Assembly: GCA_963204915.1 (NCBI GenBank)
Contig: CAUJHS010000106.1
Coordinates: forward strand, 1-64,000
DNA: 64,000 nucleotides
Direction of reading: 5' to 3'
DNA from: Planctomycetota bacterium
GTDB taxonomy: Bacteria > Planctomycetota > Planctomycetia > Pirellulales > Pirellulaceae
Shown: positions 35,845 through 45,472 of the stretch, in pieces
Layout of the letters: each line of letters opens with the position of its first letter
How positions within the stretch are numbered: position 1 is the stretch's first letter
The notes under the pieces: model-generated
The model's input: only the letters and a program-made list of their open reading frames with translations
What the model was told of the DNA's origin: nothing
Databases searched by the model: none
Position numbers and translations under genes: made by a program

Positions 35845-37092
35845 ATGAAACGGCGAGTCGTCGTCACTGGCCTGGGTGTCGTTACGTCTTTAAGCCAAAA
35901 GGTAGACGATCTGTTTGATCGCCTGCTGCGTGGCGAAAGCGGCGTGCACCCTTTGCGCCTTTTTGATCCCACGGGCTACAAAGTCCAGTTTGGCGGCGAC
36001 GTGTACGACTGGGATCCCAGTGCTTACATCGACAAACGCGAGGAAAAGCGCATCGACCGCTTTTCCCAGTTCGCCATGGTCGCCGGCATCGACGCCGTGA
36101 ACGACGCGGGGTTGGATTTTTCGAAGGAGGATCCCTATCGGTGCGGCGTGATTCTCGGTTCGGGCATTGGCGGATTGGCCGAAATTGAGGAGCAATGCGA
36201 GCGGCTATTCCGTAAGGGCCCCGATCGTGTGTCGGCCCTGACCATTCCCAAACTGATGCTCAACGCCGCGGGCGGTAATTTGGGAATTCGCTTTGGACTT
36301 CGCGGGCCGAACTTCTCCATCGCCACGGCCTGCGCCAGCGCGACCAACGCCATTGGCGAAGCGCTGGAAGCGGTCCAAGAGGGCGAGGTCGACGTTGTGC
36401 TTACCGGTGGTTCGGAAGCTGCGATCACGCGCATGGGCATGAGCGCGTTCGCCAACATGCGCGCGTTATCGGAACGCAGTGACGATCCGATGCGGGCCAG
36501 CCGACCGTTCGATGTCGACCGAGATGGGTTTGTGCTCAGCGAGGGTGCTGGAATCCTCGTGTTGGAGGAGTTGGAGCGAGCCAAAGCTCGCGGCGCGAAC
36601 ATTTATTGCGAAGTTTTAGGGTACGGCGCCAGTTGCGACGCGGGCCACATCACCCAGCCGGACGAGCAAGGCCTTGGCGCTGCGAAGGCCATGCAAAACG
36701 CGCTCGAACATGGCGGTGTGAATGCCGATGAGATCGACTACATCAACGCACACGGTACGAGCACTCCGTTGGGCGATCGCGCGGAAACGAAGGCCGTGAA
36801 GAACGTCTTCGGCGAACAGGCCCGAAAACTCAGCATTTCAAGCACCAAGAGTCAACTTGGGCATTTGCTGGGGGCCAGCGGCGGCGTGGAACTCGTCGTC
36901 ACGGTTAAGGCCATCCAGCGGGGCGTGATTCCTCCGACCATCAATCTGGATTCGCCCGATCCGGAATGCGATCTCGATTACACGCCGAACCAGGCTCGCG
37001 AACGCCGCATCAACGCGGCCATGAGTAACAGTTTCGGCTTTGGCGGTCACAATGCATCGGTCGTGGTGGGCCGGCTTCGCAACGGGAAGTAG
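35845..37092 (+). CDS. fabF: 3-oxoacyl-ACP synthase II (KASII)
   Basis: The 415-residue condensing enzyme has catalytic Cys163 in TACASATNAIGEAL, one His in NAHGTSTPLGD and the second in LGHLLGASG, giving the Cys-His-His triad of FabF. The N-terminus MKRRVVVTGLGVVT and C-terminal NSFGFGGHNASVV are standard. It elongates acyl-ACP with malonyl-ACP. It follows acpP by 41 bp and ends the cluster. A palindromic element lies downstream, between fabF and the convergent kinase gene. Confidence 0.96.
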   Translation: MKRRVVVTGLGVVTSLSQKVDDLFDRLLRGESGVHPLRLFDPTGYKVQFGGDVYDWDPSAYIDKREEKRIDRFSQFAMVAGIDAVNDAGLDFSKEDPYRCGVILGSGIGGLAEIEEQCERLFRKGPDRVSALTIPKLMLNAAGGNLGIRFGLRGPNFSIATACASATNAIGEALEAVQEGEVDVVLTGGSEAAITRMGMSAFANMRALSERSDDPMRASRPFDVDRDGFVLSEGAGILVLEELERAKARGANIYCEVLGYGASCDAGHITQPDEQGLGAAKAMQNALEHGGVNADEIDYINAHGTSTPLGDRAETKAVKNVFGEQARKLSISSTKSQLGHLLGASGGVELVVTVKAIQRGVIPPTINLDSPDPECDLDYTPNQARERRINAAMSNSFGFGGHNASVVVGRLRNGK

Positions 37093-37186
37093 CGGCTGCG
37101 ATGCGTGTTATGCGGCAATGAATGTGCGGTGGTTCGTCAATCGACGAACTACGCAACTTCAATTCTCCGGGCCGATTGTTTTGGCT

Positions 37187-37314
37187 TAGAGCGTATTTCA
37201 TCGAGTTGTGATGACTTCTTCCGTGTGGTCCACTCGCTTCGCGAGCGGATTCCGGCACTCGCGGAGCGAGTGCGCCACATTTGGGCGCGTCACACCTGTG
37301 TAAAACGCGCTCTA
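37187..37314. repeat. 128 bp palindromic element, copy 1
   Basis: Terminal inverted repeats tagagcgtatttca (37187-37200) and taaaacgcgctcta (37301-37314) flank an internal large hairpin. Its arms are ccactcgcttcgcgag near 37230 and ctcgcggagcgagtg near 37258. The same element occurs at 54121-54247 with most internal bases shared, including ccgtgtggtccactcgct and the second arm. It lies between the convergent fabF and GHMP kinase genes. The last three bases (37312-37314) are the TAG stop codon of the kinase gene on the minus strand. Confidence 0.85.
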
Positions 37315-38343
37315 GCTGTTGTCTTGGGGCTCGGCAATCTCGGGAATGATCACCTGGCAGCCCATCGCCTCCATACGGCTCCGCAGTCGCTCAAGCATGA
37401 CCTTGCCATGATACACGCCGACAATCGCGCCGCCGCTTCCGGCGAACTTGGCGCTAGCGCCCGCTAGGCGAGCTTCTTCGACCATCTTGATCTGTTCTTC
37501 GGGCAAGCGGCAAATTCGGCGGCGGGTGTCGAAGTTCTCATTGATCAGCGGATCGAGCAACTCGGGTTTGCCGGCTATCAGTGCGTCGCGTGCCTGTTGC
37601 GCCAGATCGGCAAAGTGCACCATTGCTTGCACCACGGCCGGTTCGCCCTGATCGTACCGGGCCCGTAGGTTGTTGTGAAACACTTCGGTCGGTTCGCTGG
37701 CGTCGGCCTTGAAGGCGATGTAGACCGTCGGTAACAGCGCCGGGTCGAGCGGCTCGTACCTTCCGCACGCAAACCCGGTTGCTTGCTTTGTCGCGGTCAT
37801 GTGCTCCAGGTTAAAATCCATGAAAAGCAGGCCTTCGTAACACTGAATGGCCCGGTCCTGCAGGCCGCCGGTGATGCCCAATTCCTCGGTTTCGACACTT
37901 AGCGCCAGCGACGGTTTAATGGCCAAGGGCAACTTTATTTCATAGTACGCCTCGAGCGCACGTAGCGTGGCCACGATGATGGCGCTTGAGCCCGCCAGCC
38001 CCACTTGCCGCGGAATGTTGGTCGAGTAGCGAATGGCGAAATTGCGGTCGTGCAGCTCGTGGCGGCCCTCGCAGTAATCGACGAACTTCTTAATCGTGGC
38101 TTTGATCAACCGCAATCCGCCGTAGTAGCCATGCAAACGCACGTCGGCCGCTAGCTCTTTGACCGAGGCGAAGCGGTATTCGTCATGATGGGTCAGGACG
38201 ATCTCGACATCTTCCCAAGGGTACAGCACGACCTCGGCGTAATAGTTGCGCACAATGAACGACAACGTCTTTCCGTGGTAGCCGTCGCTGGGGTTGCCCA
38301 CTAGCCCCGCCCGCGCATACGCTCGTTGGCGAATAATTTCCAT
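37312..38343 (-). CDS. GHMP kinase, glucuronokinase-like
   Basis: The 343-residue sugar kinase begins RAYARAGLVGNPSDGYHGKT and has the ATP loop PRQVGLAGSSA (111-121) and a third motif GSGGAIVGV near the C-terminus. The opening, with G-N-P-S-D and a following S-F-x-V-R-N, matches plant glucuronokinases, which phosphorylate D-glucuronate at C1. The neighbouring upstream gene encodes a UTP-sugar-1-phosphate uridylyltransferase, which could turn the product into UDP-glucuronate. Substrate choice is an inference: related kinases act on fucose, arabinose or heptose derivatives. The stop codon lies inside the palindromic element. Confidence 0.75.
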   Translation of the reverse strand: MEIIRQRAYARAGLVGNPSDGYHGKTLSFIVRNYYAEVVLYPWEDVEIVLTHHDEYRFASVKELAADVRLHGYYGGLRLIKATIKKFVDYCEGRHELHDRNFAIRYSTNIPRQVGLAGSSAIIVATLRALEAYYEIKLPLAIKPSLALSVETEELGITGGLQDRAIQCYEGLLFMDFNLEHMTATKQATGFACGRYEPLDPALLPTVYIAFKADASEPTEVFHNNLRARYDQGEPAVVQAMVHFADLAQQARDALIAGKPELLDPLINENFDTRRRICRLPEEQIKMVEEARLAGASAKFAGSGGAIVGVYHGKVMLERLRSRMEAMGCQVIIPEIAEPQDNS

Positions 38344-38409
38344 AGATTGTCGCGTGGTTAGGAATGAGCAAGTGTAGAAACCGCTTGCGATTCGCAGCGC
38401 TTATGCGGT

Positions 38410-39297
38410 TCACGCGTTGCCTAGCAGCGTGCGCACGTGCGCCTTGAGCGCTTCGCCGTAGCGGGGATCCGAAAGCGCGAACTCGACGAACGTGCGGAAG
38501 TAGCTGTCAAAGTTGCCAATGTCGTAGCGTTGCTCGCCGGAGCGCAGCCGCAAACCAAACCCTTTGCGGCCGTCTTTTAGCATCATGCGCATGGCGTCGG
38601 TGAGTTGAATTTCGCCCCCTTTGCCCGGTTTGGTGCGCTCCAGGTAATCGAAAATGGCGGGGCTGAACACGTACCGCGCCGCGACGGCCAGATTGCTTGG
38701 CGCCTCGGCCACCGACGGCTTTTCGATCACATCGGTTAATTCGAAAATTTCGGCGGAAGGCTCGGGCGTTTGAGCGATGCCGTAATGAATGACCTCACGA
38801 TGCGGGACTTCTTCAAAGGCCACCACAGCGTCGGCGTCCGTCGCTTCGAACTGCTGCACCATTCGCTGGACAATGTCCGACTCGGCGTGCAAGCCGATGA
38901 TCGAATCGCCCAGCGCCACCACGAAGCTTTGTTCGCCAATCAACGACTTCGCACACAGCACCGCGTGTCCCAGGCCAAGTTGTCGCCGCTGCCGGGTGTA
39001 AAAGTACTCCATCTTGGCGCGTTCAAAATCCAGGTCGGCCAACTGTTCTTCTTTGCCCGTGCGGCGCAGAAAGTCAATCAGTTCGCCATCCTCGTCAAAG
39101 TGATTTTCGATTTGGGTCTTGCGCGCATCGGTAATGAACAGCAAGCGGCGAATTTGCGACTTGGCCAACTCCTCCACCACGTACTGCACCACTGGCTTGC
39201 GCCCGACGGGGAGCATCTCTTTCGGCTGACTTTTCGTGGCGGGCAACAATCGAGTGCCGCGACCCGCAACCGGCACGACTGCGATATCAATAGCCAT
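38410..39297 (-). CDS. galU: UTP-sugar-1-phosphate uridylyltransferase (GalU-type)
   Basis: The 295-residue nucleotidyltransferase begins MAIDIAVVPVAGRGTRLLP with the motif A-G-R-G-T-R-L-L-P-A-T-K and P-K-E-M-L-P. It contains G-L-G-H-A-V-L-C-A and V-V-A-L-G-D, then a C-terminal segment with YDIGNFDSYF. These are GalU features: UTP plus glucose-1-phosphate to UDP-glucose. Start ATG 39297 is chosen because earlier in-frame starts run into the metH end and add unlike residues. It lies 66 bp before the GHMP kinase gene and 122 bp after metH, all on the minus strand. Preference for glucose-1-P or glucuronate-1-P cannot be decided from sequence. Confidence 0.88.
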   Translation of the reverse strand: MAIDIAVVPVAGRGTRLLPATKSQPKEMLPVGRKPVVQYVVEELAKSQIRRLLFITDARKTQIENHFDEDGELIDFLRRTGKEEQLADLDFERAKMEYFYTRQRRQLGLGHAVLCAKSLIGEQSFVVALGDSIIGLHAESDIVQRMVQQFEATDADAVVAFEEVPHREVIHYGIAQTPEPSAEIFELTDVIEKPSVAEAPSNLAVAARYVFSPAIFDYLERTKPGKGGEIQLTDAMRMMLKDGRKGFGLRLRSGEQRYDIGNFDSYFRTFVEFALSDPRYGEALKAHVRTLLGNA

Positions 39298-39419
39298 GGA
39301 CGAGGTTTCTACCAAGGGGCCTTGGGCCGGAAAAATTCGAGCGACGATCGACGCAACGTACGATGTACGATCGATGCGTCCTTCTATGGTAAACATCGTG
39401 TCAACGATGCGCGATTCGA

Positions 39420-42400
39420 CTATTCGGGCTCGTACCCGAGGTTGGGAGCCAACCATCGCTCCATCTCGTGGACCGACATGCCTTTACGTCTTGCGTAATC
39501 TTCGACCTGATCGCGTGTTACGCGGTCGACGGCGAAATAGCGCGCCTCGGGATGGCCAAAGTAGAGCCCGCACACGCTGGCGGCGGGCCACATGGCGAAA
39601 TGCTCAGTCAGCGTGACTTGGGTGGCCTTTTCCGCATCGAGCAAATCGAACACAAGGCGTTTTTCGGTATGGTCGGGCTGCGAGGGATAACCCGGCGCCG
39701 GTCGAATGCCGCGGTACTTTTCCCCGATCAAATCGTCATTCGTTAAGTGTTCATCTTTTCCGTAACGCCACTCCCGCCGTGCGCGTTCGTGCAGCAGTTC
39801 GGCGAACGCTTCAGCAAGTCGATCGGCCAAGGCCTTGACCATAATGGCGTTGTAATCGTCATGTTGCGCCTGATAGGCTTGAACCAGTTCATCGGCGCCC
39901 AGCCCTGCGGTGAGGACAAACGCCCCCAGGTAGTCTTGGCGGCCCGAATCGACCGGCGCCACGAAGTCGGCCAGCGCGCGAAAGTCTTTCTGGCCATGCC
40001 GCTCCCACTGCTGCCGCAACGTGTGCAGCCGGGTTAGCTCGTGCGTTCGCTGGTCATCGGTATAAAGCACGATATCGTCGCCCACGGCGGCGGCGGGCCA
40101 AAAACCGTACACCGCCTTGGCCGTGAGTTGCCGCCTGGCAATGATCTGATCCAGCAGGCGGTTCGCTTCGTCAAAGAGTTTGCGCGCCGCATCGCCCTGG
40201 TGTGCGTCGTCAAAAATTTTCGGGTACTTTCCCTTCATCTCCCAGGCCATGAAGAATGGCGACCAGTCGATGTAGCGGCGAATTTCCTCCAGCGGGAAAT
40301 GGTCGAGCGTGCGCACGCCCAGAAATTCAGGTTGGTCAAGGGACGACGTCGCCCAGTCAATCTGAAAACGGCGGGCCTTGGCTTCGGCGTAAGGAACCAG
40401 CTTGGCGTCGTTCCGCCGGCTGTACGACTCGGCGAGTTGCTGTTGCAAGCGACGGTTTTCTTCCACGAGCGCCGGGCGCAAGTCGTCGCTGCGCAGCCGA
40501 TCGACCACACCCACGCAACGCGAGGCGTCAAGTACGTGAACCGTGATTTGGCTGTACTTGGGGGCGATCCGCACGGCGGTGTGCTTGGCGCTGGTGGTGG
40601 CGCCGCCGATAAGCAGCGGCAGCGTAAAGCCTTGTCGCTCCATCTCTTTGGCCACGTGCACCATTTCATCCAGGCTCGGCGTAATCAGGCCCGAAAGCCC
40701 GATCATGTCACAGTTTTTCTCCCGCGCGGTTTGCAGGATTTTCTCGGCGGGAACCATCACGCCCAGATCGATTACTTCATAGTTGTTGCAACCGAGCACC
40801 ACGCCCACAATGTTCTTACCAATGTCGTGCACGTCGCCTTTGACCGTGGCCATGAGAATACGGCCGCGTGCAGGAGCGTTGGCTACGCCAGCGGCGATCT
40901 TTTCCTGCTCCATGAACGGTTGCAAGTGCGCCACCGCCTTCTTCATCACCCGAGCGCTCTTGACCACTTGCGGGAGGAACATTTTTCCTTCACCGAACAA
41001 GTCGCCCACGATGCTCATGCCGTCCATCATCGGTCCTTCGATGATATCCAGGCACCGGGAGCACTTTTTTCGGGCTTCCTCCACATCGTCAATGATGTAC
41101 TTGTCGACGCCTTTGACGAGCGCGTGGGCGATGCGCTGCTCGACCGGTTCCTGACGCCATGCGGCGTCTTCGGTCGCGGTCGCCTTGCCGCCCTGCGCCT
41201 TGAACGATTCGGCCAGTTCGACGAGCCGCTCCGTGGCGTCGGGCCGACGGTTGAGCAGCACATCTTCAACGTGCGTAAGAAGTTCTTTCGGAATTTCCTC
41301 GTATACGGCTAACTGACCGGCGTTCACAATGCCCATGTCCATGCCTGCCTTGATGGCATGGTACAAGAAGGCTGAATGCATCGCCTCGCGGACCACATCA
41401 TTCCCGCGGAACGAGAACGAAATGTTGCTGACGCCTCCTGAGACTTTACAGCCGGGGCATTCGCGCTTGATGCGGCGCACGGCCTCGATGAAATTCACGG
41501 CGTAGTTATCGTGCTCGGCAATGCCCGTGGCGACCGTCAGAATGTTGGGGTCGAAGATAATATCTTCCGCCGGAAAACCGGCCTGTTGCGTGAGCAATTC
41601 AAAGCTGCGTTTGCAAATGCGCACTTTGTCTTCGACCTCGACCGCCTGGCCTTGTTCGTCAAACGCCATGACCACCGCGGCCGCACCGTAACGGCGAATG
41701 AGGGCGGCGCGGCGCAGAAATTCATCCTCGCCGTCCTTGAGACTGATCGAGTTGACAATGGCCTTGCCTTGCACGCACTTCAAGCCGGCTTCGAGAATTT
41801 CCCAGCGCGAACTGTCGATCATGATCGGCACGGCGGCGATATCGGTTTCGCCCCCGATAAGATTCAGAAACGTCGTGATCGCTTCCACGCCGTCGAGCAG
41901 CGCGTCGTCCATGTTGATATCAATGATGCTGGCGCCGTTCTCAACTTGTTCGCGCGCGACGTGAATCGCTTCGGCGAAGTCGCCGCTGCGAATCAACTTG
42001 GCGAACCGCTTGGACCCGGTTACGTTGGTCCGTTCGCCAATCATGATGAAGTTGCTGTCAGGCCGGAGCGTCAATGACTGCATGCCGCTGAGGCGCGTAT
42101 AGGGGGGCAGCGTTGTCTTGCGGTGCGGCTTGACGCGCTCCATCGCATGAGCGATGGCGCGAATGTGCGCCGGCGTAGTGCCGCAGCAACCGCCCACGAT
42201 ATTCAGCCAGCCGTTATCGGCGAAATCGCGCAGCAAGCGGGCCATCGCGTCGGGGCCGAGATCGTATTGGCCCATTTCATTCGGCAGCCCCGCGTTGGGA
42301 TGGCAGCTAATGTACGCGTTGGACACGCGCGCTAACTCTTCGATGTGCGGCCTCATGGTCGCAGGCCCCAAAGCGCAATTCATGCCCACCGTGAGCATGG

Positions 42401-43136
42401 GGAAATGCGAAATGGAAGTCCAAAACGCTTCGACCGATTGGCCGGAAACGAACGTGCGGCCGCCCTCGCCGAAGCATCCGGAAATCATCACTGGCACGCG
42501 ATTGCCGGAGTCTTCAAAGTACTTGCTGATGGCGAACAAGCACGACTTCAAGTTGAGCGTATCAATGGCCGTTTCCGGCAGGAGCAAGTCGGCCCCCGCT
42601 TCGACGAGCGCCGCGACTTGCACGTAGTAGGAATCGACCATTTGATCGAAGGTAATCGCCCGATGGGCGGCGTCTTCCACGTTCGTGGAAATCGTCATTT
42701 GCATCGCGGTTGGGCCGATCGAGCCCGCCACGAACCGGGGTTTATCGGGCGTCTTCTCGTTAAACTCCTCCACGGCGCGGCGCGCGCACTCCACGGCGGC
42801 GATGTTGATTTCGCGCGCCAGATCATGCGCGAGCTTGAATTCCTGCATGCCGACAGGACTGGCCCCGAACGTGTTGGTTTCGACAATGTCGGCGCCGGCC
42901 GCCAGGTACTTCCGGTGGATTTCGGTAATCGCGTCGGGCTGCGTCAGGCAAAGAAGATCGCTGAAGTTCGCCAAGTCGGCCGGATGGTCGGCGAATCGTT
43001 CGCCGCGTTTGGCGCGGTCGTCGAGGCGCAGCGCCTGAATCATGGTGCCCATCGCCCCGTCAAGAATGAGGATGCGCCGGGCGAGAAGCTCTTCCATGAG
43101 GCCTTGAATGTCGGAAAGTTGTTGAACGAGCGGCAT
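39420..43136 (-). CDS. metH: Cobalamin-dependent methionine synthase
   Basis: The 1238-residue enzyme is full length with four modules. The homocysteine domain (1-340) has zinc ligands Cys254 and Cys317/318 in NCALG and GGCCGTT. The methyltetrahydrofolate domain starts near residue 360 ([14 protein letters not shown]). The cobalamin domain (about 660-900) has the D-x-H-x-x-G motif, DVHDIGKN, near 770. The C-terminal S-adenosylmethionine reactivation domain contains [12 protein letters not shown]. It transfers the methyl group of 5-methyl-THF to homocysteine through cobalamin. I looked for a cobalamin or SAM/SAH riboswitch upstream (43137-43430) and saw no conserved core. Confidence 0.97.
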   Translation of the reverse strand: MPLVQQLSDIQGLMEELLARRILILDGAMGTMIQALRLDDRAKRGERFADHPADLANFSDLLCLTQPDAITEIHRKYLAAGADIVETNTFGASPVGMQEFKLAHDLAREINIAAVECARRAVEEFNEKTPDKPRFVAGSIGPTAMQMTISTNVEDAAHRAITFDQMVDSYYVQVAALVEAGADLLLPETAIDTLNLKSCLFAISKYFEDSGNRVPVMISGCFGEGGRTFVSGQSVEAFWTSISHFPMLTVGMNCALGPATMRPHIEELARVSNAYISCHPNAGLPNEMGQYDLGPDAMARLLRDFADNGWLNIVGGCCGTTPAHIRAIAHAMERVKPHRKTTLPPYTRLSGMQSLTLRPDSNFIMIGERTNVTGSKRFAKLIRSGDFAEAIHVAREQVENGASIIDINMDDALLDGVEAITTFLNLIGGETDIAAVPIMIDSSRWEILEAGLKCVQGKAIVNSISLKDGEDEFLRRAALIRRYGAAAVVMAFDEQGQAVEVEDKVRICKRSFELLTQQAGFPAEDIIFDPNILTVATGIAEHDNYAVNFIEAVRRIKRECPGCKVSGGVSNISFSFRGNDVVREAMHSAFLYHAIKAGMDMGIVNAGQLAVYEEIPKELLTHVEDVLLNRRPDATERLVELAESFKAQGGKATATEDAAWRQEPVEQRIAHALVKGVDKYIIDDVEEARKKCSRCLDIIEGPMMDGMSIVGDLFGEGKMFLPQVVKSARVMKKAVAHLQPFMEQEKIAAGVANAPARGRILMATVKGDVHDIGKNIVGVVLGCNNYEVIDLGVMVPAEKILQTAREKNCDMIGLSGLITPSLDEMVHVAKEMERQGFTLPLLIGGATTSAKHTAVRIAPKYSQITVHVLDASRCVGVVDRLRSDDLRPALVEENRRLQQQLAESYSRRNDAKLVPYAEAKARRFQIDWATSSLDQPEFLGVRTLDHFPLEEIRRYIDWSPFFMAWEMKGKYPKIFDDAHQGDAARKLFDEANRLLDQIIARRQLTAKAVYGFWPAAAVGDDIVLYTDDQRTHELTRLHTLRQQWERHGQKDFRALADFVAPVDSGRQDYLGAFVLTAGLGADELVQAYQAQHDDYNAIMVKALADRLAEAFAELLHERARREWRYGKDEHLTNDDLIGEKYRGIRPAPGYPSQPDHTEKRLVFDLLDAEKATQVTLTEHFAMWPAASVCGLYFGHPEARYFAVDRVTRDQVEDYARRKGMSVHEMERWLAPNLGYEPE

Positions 43137-43618
43137 GAGCTGAGGTTAGAAGGTTTGAATGAAACGGCTGATTCCTCCGAGTATCCCAAATCGCCCAAAA
43201 CCCATCAATGGACAGGACGATGGGGCGGGGATGCTTTTGCCGCCTCGGACCATCAGATTCCGCGCGAAAACGGTACGCGTGCGCGTGCCGGCTGCGCTTT
43301 AACGCACCCCTGACGAACGAGAGACACAGATTCGAGTCGGTCGAAGGCGCGATTTCGACTCAAGACAATTCCGGCGCCTGCGAGGTTCGTCGTTCTAGCG
43401 GCCCTTAGTTCTAGCGGCCCTTAGTTGGTCCGATTCTTGCAGCGTTAGGATAGTGATGGTGTTACGGCTCACCCTGGAGCACAATCCCGAATTCGCATTG
43501 TTCCAATTTGACCTGATCTGGGCGCAGAAGCGGGGAGCAAACGTTAGGGAGGCGGGCTGGTTGCTCGTTCCGTCCGCCCACGCGATGGTTATCTGACGAA
43601 TTGAAGAAGGAGAAGACG
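43137..43618. other. Gene-free region between metH and the tyrosine-rich gene, with a tandem duplication
   Basis: Upstream of metH I see no riboswitch core. At 43393-43424 a 16 bp unit (ttctagcggcccttag) is repeated exactly twice in tandem. No other gene, promoter pair or RNA is convincing. Confidence 0.5.
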
Positions 43619-43909
43619 ATGTTTGGTTGGATGAAAACTCTTGTGCTGGCGGGAGTGATGGCTGCCGGCGTGGCCGCGATGAGTTCGACTGCCGAAGCTC
43701 AGTATGGGCGTATGTATCGTCCCTACTACGCACCGTATCACGGTTATTATCAAGCGCGACCGTATACCTACTACCGGCCCGGTCTTTATGGGTCGCCGTA
43801 TGGGTATCGCTCGTACTATGGATACGCCCGGCCGTATTCATATACTTACCGGCCGTACTACGGATATTCTCGTCCGTACTACGGATATTCCTATCGGTAC
43901 TATTGGTAA
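43619..43909 (+). CDS. Secreted tyrosine-rich repeat protein
   Basis: The 96-residue protein has a signal peptide (about 1-27, ending A-E-A before QYGRM). The mature part consists almost only of Tyr, Arg, Pro, Gly and Ser in repeats such as R-P-Y-Y-G-Y-S and Y-R-S-Y-Y-G-Y. About one residue in three of the mature chain is Tyr. Such chains may form cross-linked or adhesive material in the envelope, but nothing here proves that. AAGGAG at 43607-43612 supports ATG 43619; an in-frame TTG at 43601 is less likely. Confidence 0.7.
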   Translation: MFGWMKTLVLAGVMAAGVAAMSSTAEAQYGRMYRPYYAPYHGYYQARPYTYYRPGLYGSPYGYRSYYGYARPYSYTYRPYYGYSRPYYGYSYRYYW

Positions 43910-43972
43910 GCTCAGGCGGGACGACACTCGCAACCTCGCCGGCACTCACGCCGCGAGGATAACGGCGTAAGG

Positions 43973-44416
43973 TCAGAACGATTGAGAATTTCCCTGAAAG
44001 TGTTCAATGCGCCGCAGGTCCTCGGCGGCGTACCACGTCGGAATATCGCGGTCACGTTCACGAATTTGGTAGGCGATGGTCCGAGAGCTTTCGCGCCACC
44101 GCATCTCTCGCAGATACCCCACGCGCGGCCAATTCTTGCCAAGTCGCGAAAGCACCTCAACTTGATCGCCGATTCGCAAGCCCTCGACGGGGACTTCTAA
44201 CCACAACACCGGCTCAATTCGAATCACCCGATGACCATACGTGAGGACGTTGTAAACGCCTTCCGTATTCTCACAGCGAAACACGCGATCACTAGGAATT
44301 AACGATCCCGCGAGATGGCGATCGTCGGGGTGAATCCAGGCCACGCCATCGCGCGGCCAGCGTTGCAATACGACGTGAATCGGGGGTCGTCGAAGGTCCT
44401 GCAATACAAAAGTCAT
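43973..44416 (-). CDS. Small protein of unknown function
   Basis: The 147-residue soluble protein has W-I-H-P-D-D-R, L-I-P-S-D-R-V-F-R and a beta-rich middle (IEPVLWLEVP). I recall this type from planctomycetes but know no function. It follows lpxA in the same direction with a 60 bp gap, so the two may be co-transcribed. Confidence 0.65.
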   Translation of the reverse strand: MTFVLQDLRRPPIHVVLQRWPRDGVAWIHPDDRHLAGSLIPSDRVFRCENTEGVYNVLTYGHRVIRIEPVLWLEVPVEGLRIGDQVEVLSRLGKNWPRVGYLREMRWRESSRTIAYQIRERDRDIPTWYAAEDLRRIEHFQGNSQSF

Positions 44417-44476
44417 AGTCCTTGCATTAGACCATGCTGTCCGCCCTAAGCCAAGAAAGCCAGGATGACAAGTCGT

Positions 44477-45334
44477 TTAGCCGACTTTGCGCAATGGCGG
44501 CGTTTCGTCCTCGGCCACGGGCTCCTGGGGGATTTTGACCGACGCGGCGCGTGGCGTGCGGCGTTCCGGCATGAAGCCTCGCTGGCCACCGTGAAAAAAG
44601 ACACGAAATGCCGCCGCAGGACCTGTCGCAAAGTGCTCCTCCAGGATCGCCAATACTTCGCTCCATTTCAAACCACGGCGGTAAATAACACGGTAGGCCG
44701 ACTTGAGTTGTGCAATCTGCTCCGGCGAAAAGCCTTTTCGTTTCAAACCGACCAGGTTGAGGCCAACGACCCGGCTGGTTAATCCATCGAGGGTGACAAA
44801 CGGGGGCACATCCTTATTGACATGGGACTGCCCGCCGACCATGGCGTAGCTACCCACCCGACAGAACTGATGGATCGCGACGGCGGCGGAAACATAGGCA
44901 TGGTCTTCGAGCGTCACGTGCCCGCCGAGCATGGTGTTGTTCGCGATGATGTTGTGATTTCCAATCACGCAGTCGTGCGCAATATGCGCATTGACCATAA
45001 GATAATTCCCGTCGCCCACGACGGTGGTGTGCCCGGCTTTCAAGCCGCGGTGAATCGTGACGCATTCCCGAAACACATTGTTCTTGCCAATGACCAAATT
45101 TCCAAACGGCGCCTTAGCGTTGAGATACTGCGGTTCGCCTCCCAGGACCACGCGTTCGTGGACGGTGTTGCCTTCCCCCAGAATGACGCCTTCGCGAATG
45201 ATGACATGGCTCGCCAGTCGGCAATGATCGCCCAAGACGGCTCCATCCTCGACGACACAATACGCGCCAATCACGAGGTTTTGACCGAGGGTGACGTTCT
45301 TACCAATTACCGCCGTGGGGTGGATTTGGTTCAC
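44477..45334 (-). CDS. lpxA: Acyl-ACP-UDP-N-acetylglucosamine O-acyltransferase
   Basis: The 285-residue enzyme catalyses the first step of lipid A synthesis. The N-terminal left-handed beta-helix has hexapeptide repeats (I-H-P-T-A-V-I-G, L-G-Q-N-L-V-I-G). The catalytic His lies in VNAHIAHDCVIGN. The helical C-terminal part ends in a Pro/Glu-rich extension about 20 residues longer than in E. coli (262). GTG 45334 is preferred because a GGAG box lies about 9 bp upstream and the protein then starts at the first repeat (NQIHPTAVIG). Its presence supports an outer-membrane lipid A pathway in this organism. Confidence 0.92.
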   Translation of the reverse strand: MNQIHPTAVIGKNVTLGQNLVIGAYCVVEDGAVLGDHCRLASHVIIREGVILGEGNTVHERVVLGGEPQYLNAKAPFGNLVIGKNNVFRECVTIHRGLKAGHTTVVGDGNYLMVNAHIAHDCVIGNHNIIANNTMLGGHVTLEDHAYVSAAVAIHQFCRVGSYAMVGGQSHVNKDVPPFVTLDGLTSRVVGLNLVGLKRKGFSPEQIAQLKSAYRVIYRRGLKWSEVLAILEEHFATGPAAAFRVFFHGGQRGFMPERRTPRAASVKIPQEPVAEDETPPLRKVG

Positions 45335-45472
45335 AGACGGAACTCCGCGCAAGGGAGAAGAAAAGGTCAACCGGTTTAATCGGCGGAAACGATCAGGCAA
45401 ATTAGAATGATTTTACGGATTAGACCGAACCAGCTGTAGATCAGTTCTTTGCGGGTAACTATGTAAACCGGT

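Noticed and set aside
43137-43400. Possible cobalamin, SAM or SAH riboswitch upstream of metH
   Set aside because: I looked for the B12 box and for SAM/SAH riboswitch cores on the minus strand and found no conserved segment.
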